Assembly: GCA_937974825.1 (NCBI GenBank)
Contig: CALJVD010000122.1
Location: forward strand, 1-8,793
DNA from: an uncultured Oceanospirillaceae bacterium
GTDB taxonomy: Bacteria; Pseudomonadota; Gammaproteobacteria; Pseudomonadales; Oceanobacteraceae
Direction: 5' to 3'
Length of the DNA: 8,793 nt
In this document: piece by piece, positions 4,374 to 8,793 of the stretch
Layout of the letters: each line of letters starts with the position of its first letter
Numbering within the stretch: position 1 is the first letter of the stretch
Program-made: the position numbers and the translations under genes
The notes under the pieces: generated by a model
What the model saw: only the letters and a program-made list of their open reading frames with translations
What the model was told of the DNA's origin: nothing
The model's database searches: none

Positions 4374-6932
4374 ATGAACAATAAGAAAAAAATGATAAAA
4401 GCGGGGCTATTGATTGGTTCTGTTGGTTTAGCCCTCAGCGGTTGTTCTTCTATTTTTAATTCAATGGCGAAAAAGAATTTAGACTCGCCTGAAGGTACCG
4501 TTGTATTAAGTGGTATTGAAAACCCAGTGTCTATTCGTCGAGATGATTACGGTATTCCTTTTGTCGAAGCCGATAGCATTAACGATCTAACCTTTGGCGT
4601 CGGTTATGCCATGTCGGAAGATCGCTTGGCGCAAATGATTTCAATGAACTTATTAGCGCGTGGTCGCTTATCCGAGATGGCCGGTGAAGTCGCGCTAGAT
4701 ATGGACATATATATGCGTACCCTCGGCGTGCCGAACATTATTAAAGAGCGCTATGAGTCCATGTCACCCGAGCTAAAAGCCTACCTGCAAAGCTATGCAA
4801 ATGGGGTGAATGCTTACATCGAAACCCATAAAAAGCGCCTGCCTTTAGAGTTAAGGCTTAGCGGCTATGAGCCAGAGCCTTGGCAGCCAGAAAACACTAT
4901 TGGTTTGTTTGTGTTACTGAATTTAGGCGTAGGCTTTAACCTGCACGAAGAATTAGCTTTCTTACAAATGGCCGAAAAGTTTGGCGGTGAAAAAGCCGCG
5001 TATTTAGCGCCTATTTATCCTGACGAGCCTATCGATATAGAAGAAGCCAAAAAACTAGAAAGTGTTCCGCTGGTGGCTGAACAGTTACAAGCACAAACCG
5101 ATTTCTTAGCCAGTGTAAATGACAAGCTAAAGCATATTACTGGACAGGGAATTGCGGCATCTAACAACTGGGCAGTACATAAGTCTAAGACCGCTAATAA
5201 TGCTTCTTTAGTAGCTAACGATACGCACTTACTACTTAGTCAACCTTCTACTTGGATGCTGATGGGCGTACGCAGTCCTGAGTATTCAGGAATTGGTGTG
5301 AGCTTGCCGGGGATTCCATCGGTAGTGGCAGGGTACAACGGTCATATCGGTTGGGGTGAAACCATGGTAATGGCGGATACCCAAGACGTGTTTTTAGAGC
5401 AGTTACGTGATGGTGAAGACGGTCAAACAGAATATCTGTATAAAGATGAGTGGCATCCTGTCAGCGAGCGCACCGAAACCATTAAGGTAAAAGGCAGCGA
5501 TCCGGTCACCATTACTGTGCAAAGTACGCATCATGGCCCGTTATTAAACAAGGCCATTACAGGGCCTTCTAAGCATCCAATTATTGCTCAACAGAGTGAG
5601 TCACGTTATGGCTTAGCGTTGAGTTGGACCGCTAAATACCCTGATAACACCATGGATTCCTTCTTCCAATTAGGTCAGGCAAAAAATCTAAATGACGTTG
5701 AAGAAAGCTTAAACGGTGTTGGGTTTATTCACTTAAACGTTATTGCTGGCGATAAAGACAATGTGAGTTGGCAAATTACGGGCAATTACCCACTGCGTAA
5801 GCAAGGGACAGGTCATTTCCCTAGCCCAGGTTGGACCGGTGAATATGACTGGCAAGAAGCTTGGGGTGGTGCTGATACACCGCGTCAGCTGAACCCAGAA
5901 GGTGGTTACTTAGCTACGGCAAACTCACGTACGGTGGAGACGGGCTTTACCCCAACTCTAACCAGCTCATGGTATTACCCAGAGCGTGGTGAACGCGCTT
6001 TAGAAATGCTACAAGCAAGTGATAAACATACAGCACAAAGCATGGTGGATATGCAGGCTGACCGTAAAGATTTATTGGTCGCTAAAGTGCAGAAACTATG
6101 GCAAGAGCCTGAATGGCAAGAGCTGATTCATCGCGGCATTTCTGAGCTTGAGCAGGGTGAGCAAATCTTAGCGCTAACTACCTTAGAAAGTATTTTGCGC
6201 TTTGATGGTCAGATGGAAGAAGACTCTTCTGCTGCCGCTATTTGGGGCGCTTTTGAGCACTTGCTAGCGCGTGCGATCTTCTTGGATGAACTTGGGCCTG
6301 AAGATAATCATTTATGGCAGTCTTTATTGGTAATGTCTGGTCGTGCGTACTCTGCTTATCAAGACCACTTATTAGGACGTAAAACTCCCGAGGGTGATTA
6401 CGCTCCGTTTTGGGATAACATCCATACTGAAGACCAAGTAGAAAACCCTGGCCAGATTATTGCGCAAACGTTGATTCAAGTATTACCTTACTTAGAAGAA
6501 AACTTGGGCGAAGATCAAAACAACTGGAAATGGGGAAGCTTGGTTAATTACCATTGGAAAACCGATACCACTCATCTGCGTAAGTACATGTCTGGTGTAG
6601 AGAAAATGGCGGTTAAATCGTTAGGTAAGTACACCGACCGTGGCCCATTCCCTGCAGGTGGTAACCGTAATACCTTAAACGTTGCAGGTTATGATTTAGG
6701 TAGCAATTACGATGCATGGAATATTCCGGCAATGCGTATGGTCATAGACTTTAGCCAAGAAGAACCCTTGCAGCTAGTGATTGCTGGTGGGCAGTCGGCT
6801 AACCCCGCTTCACCCCATTACGATGACGGTATTGATTTATGGCTATCGCGTAAAAACCGTGTATTGCCATTCAATAACCCAGAGAATATAAAAGCGCATT
6901 ACAGTAAGCTGAAAACACTGCAACCAGAATAA
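4374..6932 (+). CDS. Penicillin acylase-family (Ntn hydrolase) lipoprotein
   Basis: Members of this family hydrolyse amide bonds of substrates such as penicillins, acyl-homoserine lactones or other N-acyl compounds; the substrate here cannot be told. The 852-residue precursor starts with a lipoprotein signal: basic K4-K6, a hydrophobic core (about 10-21) and lipobox LSGC with Cys24. Serine at +2 suggests outer-membrane sorting. The alpha region carries RRDDYGIPFVEA (about 55-66) and GYAMSEDRLAQM (about 77-88). The proposed autoproteolytic site is Ser263 in ASNNWAV (codon 5160-5162), which becomes the N-terminal nucleophile of the beta chain. Supporting residues follow: NDTH (282-285), LPGIPSVVAGYNGHIGWG (311-328) and TANSR (about 515-519). 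An in-frame TTG at 4332 would add 14 residues, but the ATG at 4374 is preferred because it gives a normal lipoprotein signal and has TAGGT 6 nt upstream. The gene is monocistronic, with a strong terminator at 6961-6989. Confidence 0.93.
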   Translation: MNNKKKMIKAGLLIGSVGLALSGCSSIFNSMAKKNLDSPEGTVVLSGIENPVSIRRDDYGIPFVEADSINDLTFGVGYAMSEDRLAQMISMNLLARGRLSEMAGEVALDMDIYMRTLGVPNIIKERYESMSPELKAYLQSYANGVNAYIETHKKRLPLELRLSGYEPEPWQPENTIGLFVLLNLGVGFNLHEELAFLQMAEKFGGEKAAYLAPIYPDEPIDIEEAKKLESVPLVAEQLQAQTDFLASVNDKLKHITGQGIAASNNWAVHKSKTANNASLVANDTHLLLSQPSTWMLMGVRSPEYSGIGVSLPGIPSVVAGYNGHIGWGETMVMADTQDVFLEQLRDGEDGQTEYLYKDEWHPVSERTETIKVKGSDPVTITVQSTHHGPLLNKAITGPSKHPIIAQQSESRYGLALSWTAKYPDNTMDSFFQLGQAKNLNDVEESLNGVGFIHLNVIAGDKDNVSWQITGNYPLRKQGTGHFPSPGWTGEYDWQEAWGGADTPRQLNPEGGYLATANSRTVETGFTPTLTSSWYYPERGERALEMLQASDKHTAQSMVDMQADRKDLLVAKVQKLWQEPEWQELIHRGISELEQGEQILALTTLESILRFDGQMEEDSSAAAIWGAFEHLLARAIFLDELGPEDNHLWQSLLVMSGRAYSAYQDHLLGRKTPEGDYAPFWDNIHTEDQVENPGQIIAQTLIQVLPYLEENLGEDQNNWKWGSLVNYHWKTDTTHLRKYMSGVEKMAVKSLGKYTDRGPFPAGGNRNTLNVAGYDLGSNYDAWNIPAMRMVIDFSQEEPLQLVIAGGQSANPASPHYDDGIDLWLSRKNRVLPFNNPENIKAHYSKLKTLQPE

Positions 6933-6944
6933 GCGCAGTGTAGT

Positions 6945-6962
6945 TACAGCAAATAGAATGAA
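6945..6962 (+). repeat. Copy 2 of the 18-bp near-repeat, between stop codon and terminator
   Basis: TACAGCAAATAGAATGAA lies between the acylase stop codon and the terminator stem. It differs from the copy at 2173-2190 at two positions, both C/T changes. No further copy was found by eye in the window. Confidence 0.35.
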
Positions 6963-6989
6963 GAACGGCGACCTAGGTCGCCGTTTTTT
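6961..6989 (+). terminator. Strong rho-independent terminator of the acylase gene
   Basis: AACGGCGACCT (6964-6974) is followed immediately by its exact reverse complement AGGTCGCCGTT (6975-6985), a 22-bp perfect palindrome. A run of six T ends at 6989. The folded RNA would have a GC-rich stem closed by a minimal CUAG loop, lengthened at the base by A-U pairs with the T tract. On the minus strand the stem is preceded by A6 and followed only by interrupted T residues, so it may also end the convergent rhdA transcript, less efficiently. Confidence 0.9.
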
Positions 6990-6993
6990 ATGT

Positions 6994-7887
6994 TTAAAGT
7001 TCTAATTCTAAATCGAGATCTAAATCAGGCAGGTTAGCTTGATACTCATCTAATTGTTGTTGCGTAGGCAGCTCGACCGGAACGTCTTCATCATTACCCC
7101 ATTCACTCCAAGAACCAGCATAACCACGAATGTTTTCAAAGCCTAAGTGTTTGCCCAGTAGCCAAGTAAAGCTAGAGCGATGATGTGTCTGACAGTGGGT
7201 GAAAATTTCTTTGTCGCCAGTAATGCCTAGGGCTTTTAGCTCGTTACGAATATCGTCAAGTGGGCGTAATAAATTGTTGTTATTACGATCAATGGCGTTT
7301 TCCCAGTTATAGTTGACTGCACCAGGAATGTGGCCGCCGCGCTTAGAGTTCACTTTAATGCCTAGGTACTCTTCTGGGCTGCGAGCATCCCATACCACTG
7401 TGTCAGCGTTGTTGTGAGCGACTAATACATCATCAATGGAGGCAATAGGCTGTGTATTTAACTCTGCAATAACATAGTGACTGGGTTGTGGGGCAGGGGT
7501 TGGACTGGTTTCGTAGGGGAGCTCTTTTGCTAACCAAGCATGAATACCGCCATCTAAATAACTAAAGTGCTTATGTCTGGCTAAATCTAATATCCACAAG
7601 AAGCGAGCGGCACGAGTACCGCCTTCTTCGTCATAAGCGATCACGTGTTTGTCTTCGGTTAAACCAATGTCTGACAATAACGCTTCGATGTCTTCTTTAT
7701 GGGGTGCCAACCCTGCAGGAATCCCGCCTCTTTGTAAGCGGGCATAATCAATATTAATAGCGTTAGGCAGGTGAGCTTGGGCGTATACGCCAGGCTTAGT
7801 CATATCAATAAGAATGTACTTATCTGCTTGGCTGTTAAGTTCAGACGCTAGCCACTCTGGGCTAACAATATATGGAATGCGGCTCAT
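6994..7887 (-). CDS. rhdA: RhdA-type tandem-domain sulfurtransferase (rhodanese)
   Basis: Rhodaneses transfer a sulfane sulfur from a donor such as thiosulfate or mercaptopyruvate to a thiophilic acceptor through a persulfide on the catalytic cysteine. The 297-residue protein has an inactive N-terminal rhodanese domain (about 5-125, with DGGIHAWL at 112-119) and a catalytic C-terminal domain (about 145-270). The active loop is CQTHHRS with Cys232. That loop is the one known from Azotobacter vinelandii RhdA and differs from the CRxGxR loop of classical thiosulfate sulfurtransferases and the CGSGVTA loop of mercaptopyruvate sulfurtransferases. WDARSPEEY (166-174), GHIPGA (185-190) and WSEWGN (260-265) support the call. 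There is no signal peptide, so it is cytosolic. The protein is longer than Azotobacter RhdA (about 271 residues) by a C-terminal tail ending in five acidic-Leu pairs (288-297). AGGT (plus 7895-7898) precedes the ATG by about 7 nt. The gene is divergent from another rhodanese-fold gene. Confidence 0.93.
   Translation of the reverse strand: MSRIPYIVSPEWLASELNSQADKYILIDMTKPGVYAQAHLPNAINIDYARLQRGGIPAGLAPHKEDIEALLSDIGLTEDKHVIAYDEEGGTRAARFLWILDLARHKHFSYLDGGIHAWLAKELPYETSPTPAPQPSHYVIAELNTQPIASIDDVLVAHNNADTVVWDARSPEEYLGIKVNSKRGGHIPGAVNYNWENAIDRNNNNLLRPLDDIRNELKALGITGDKEIFTHCQTHHRSSFTWLLGKHLGFENIRGYAGSWSEWGNDEDVPVELPTQQQLDEYQANLPDLDLDLELEL
6997..7026 (-). repeat. Hexanucleotide repeat encoding the (Asp/Glu-Leu)x5 tail of RhdA
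   Basis: The last ten sense codons of rhdA are five consecutive acidic-Leu codon pairs: GAT-TTA, GAT-CTC, GAT-TTA, GAA-TTA, GAA-CTT. This is a degenerate 6-bp tandem repeat that ends directly at the stop codon. It is clear at both DNA and protein level. Slippage-type expansion is a plausible origin, but that is inference. Confidence 0.75.
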
Positions 7888-7980
7888 AACGACTACCTAA
7901 TGATTGAGTGATGCTAACTTATCATATTCTTTTTTTATACATAAATAGCCGCAGGTTATAAGAGTATAGCTATATAGAAT

Positions 7981-8009
7981 TTATTAAGATAAGGCTGCTG
8001 TGGTATATT
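7981..8009 (+). promoter_or_regulatory. Putative extended -10 promoter for the rhodanese-fold lipoprotein
   Basis: TATATT (8004-8009) matches five of six -10 bases and is directly preceded by TGG (8001-8003), giving an extended -10. TTATTA (7981-7986) is a weak -35 at the ideal 17-bp spacing. The start of transcription would fall near 8016, with a leader of about 44 nt. The 172-bp region between the two divergent genes (7888-8059) is very AT-rich and also contains the palindrome TATAGCTATA (7965-7974), which overlaps a minus-strand TATACT that could serve rhdA. Confidence 0.4.
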
Positions 8010-8059
8010 TTGTGCCATTTCTAATACTAAATCCTTATTTTTGGCGGAGCTCGTAACCG

Positions 8060-8793
8060 ATGAATATTAATTTTGGGGCTAAGTTTTTAAACAAGCCTAT
8101 AAAGCTAACCGTATTAACCCTCTTGTCAGCGTCTTTATTGGCAATGACAGGCTGTGGAGGCGAGCGCAGTGAAGCCAAGAATGCCAGCTTGACGGTGAAT
8201 ACACCGGCTCAAATCACCAATATCTCTAAAGAGAACTATGACGATAACGTTAATGGTCTTATTACCCATAACACGTTAAAAAAGTGGTTGGATAACTGGG
8301 AAGAAAATAAGCCAGCCGGTATTAACGGTAAGTTGGTGATTATTCAGCAAGGCGAAGGCCCTGCTGACGCTAAATTTATTAAGCCCAACAATAAAAACAC
8401 CTTTACTTACGTTGATAGCGGTTGGTTAGAAACTCGTAACAACGGTGTCATGAATATTCCGTCCATCGTTTTGTCTGGCCCTAGTATTGATCGTTTAATT
8501 CGTAAATACGGTATTGATGTTAACAATGACATGATTGTTTGTGCTCAAGGTGCTGGAAACAATGGTGCCTATATGAACCAAGGTCGTTGCTGGTTTACCT
8601 TTAGTTATTGGGGTGTAGAGCAGAAAAACCTAGCGGTTTTAAACGGTAATAATGAGCATCTATCTGAACCAGAACAGTTGGGCGCTGATTACTTTACTGG
8701 CGAAACTGTTGCTGGTGGAAATCCAAGCCCACTTGTCTATAAGCAAATAAGCAGTGTTAAAGATTTAAAAGTTGATAATACTGCGCTTTACGC
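8060..8793 (+). CDS. Rhodanese-fold lipoprotein, N-terminal part (cut by window end)
   Basis: The reading frame is open from the ATG at 8060 to the window edge (244 full codons plus two bases). The N-terminus is a lipoprotein signal: basic K8, K12 and K15, a hydrophobic core (about 16-28) and lipobox MTGC with Cys32. Met at -3 is less usual but tolerated. Gly at +2 suggests outer-membrane sorting. After a polar linker (33-70) comes a segment resembling the first domain of tandem rhodaneses: GKLVIIQQG (90-98), SGPSIDRLIRKYGIDVNNDMIV (139-160) and GRCWFTFSYWGVEQKNLAVLNG (175-196), equivalent to the usual RxWWxLxxFG..NVxVLxGG. Two cysteines, C161 and C177, flank this region. A catalytic loop, if present, would be in the missing C-terminal part, so enzyme activity cannot be judged. 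GGAG (8046-8049) lies 10 nt before the ATG. The gene is divergent from rhdA. I do not recognise a named gene. Confidence 0.8.
   Translation, partial: MNINFGAKFLNKPIKLTVLTLLSASLLAMTGCGGERSEAKNASLTVNTPAQITNISKENYDDNVNGLITHNTLKKWLDNWEENKPAGINGKLVIIQQGEGPADAKFIKPNNKNTFTYVDSGWLETRNNGVMNIPSIVLSGPSIDRLIRKYGIDVNNDMIVCAQGAGNNGAYMNQGRCWFTFSYWGVEQKNLAVLNGNNEHLSEPEQLGADYFTGETVAGGNPSPLVYKQISSVKDLKVDNTALY

Noticed and set aside
4332..4376. TTG at 4332 as the start of the acylase gene.
   Set aside because: It adds 14 polar residues before an otherwise standard lipoprotein signal and lacks a ribosome site; the ATG at 4374 has TAGGT at proper spacing.
4374..6932. Naming the acylase pvdQ, quiP or pac.
   Set aside because: The family motifs are clear, but substrate-defining features cannot be judged by eye and the lipoprotein form differs from those enzymes.
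1..8793. CRISPR arrays, tRNA or rRNA genes, insertion sequences, phage or defence genes.
   Set aside because: No regularly spaced repeats, cloverleaf patterns, transposase motifs or flanking inverted repeats were seen.

Overview
The window reads as chromosomal DNA of a marine-type gammaproteobacterium, most plausibly in or near the Oceanospirillales. This is inferred from moderate-to-low GC (low-to-mid 40s % by eye), the frequent TTA leucine codons, and the gene content: a PAS-GGDEF-EAL protein, an Azotobacter/Pseudomonas-type RhdA sulfurtransferase, a DUF4399 periplasmic protein and outer-membrane-type lipoproteins. No tRNA, rRNA, CRISPR array, insertion sequence or phage gene was seen. Codon use and base composition look even from end to end. 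This looks like ordinary housekeeping and accessory chromosome rather than an island.

Left part (1-2747, + strand). A membrane-anchored c-di-GMP enzyme has both its synthase and phosphodiesterase motifs intact (195-2168). It is followed by a small stand-alone methionine sulfoxide reductase A (2250-2747). There are no stretches above about 200 bases without a gene.

Middle part (2750-4235). A secreted DUF4399 protein on the minus strand abuts msrA tail to tail. It is divergent from a MoeB/ThiF-type E1-like adenylyltransferase (3286-4047). That gene shares 4 bp with a convergent gene for a 63-residue, highly charged protein of unknown function (4044-4235, minus). A short palindrome sits exactly over the overlapping stop codons.

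Right part (4374-8793). A large lipoprotein of the penicillin acylase (Ntn hydrolase) family ends at a strong rho-independent terminator. A convergent RhdA-type sulfurtransferase follows on the minus strand (6994-7887), carrying an unusual repetitive acidic/leucine C-terminal tail. Divergent from it, across a 172-bp AT-rich region, is the start of a second rhodanese-fold protein (8060 onward), this one a lipoprotein and cut by the window end.

How the genes fit together: nearly every gene appears to be its own transcription unit, because orientations alternate and there is no obvious multigene operon. The loose themes are redox and sulfur chemistry (MsrA, two rhodanese-family proteins, an E1-like enzyme for sulfur-carrier activation, and a PAS domain resembling flavin-binding sensors) and the cell envelope (two lipoproteins and one exported protein). 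No clearly new multi-gene system is evident. The more interesting details are the lipid-anchored Ntn hydrolase, the cytosol/envelope rhodanese pair, the hexanucleotide-repeat tail of RhdA, and the very compact convergent gene ends.
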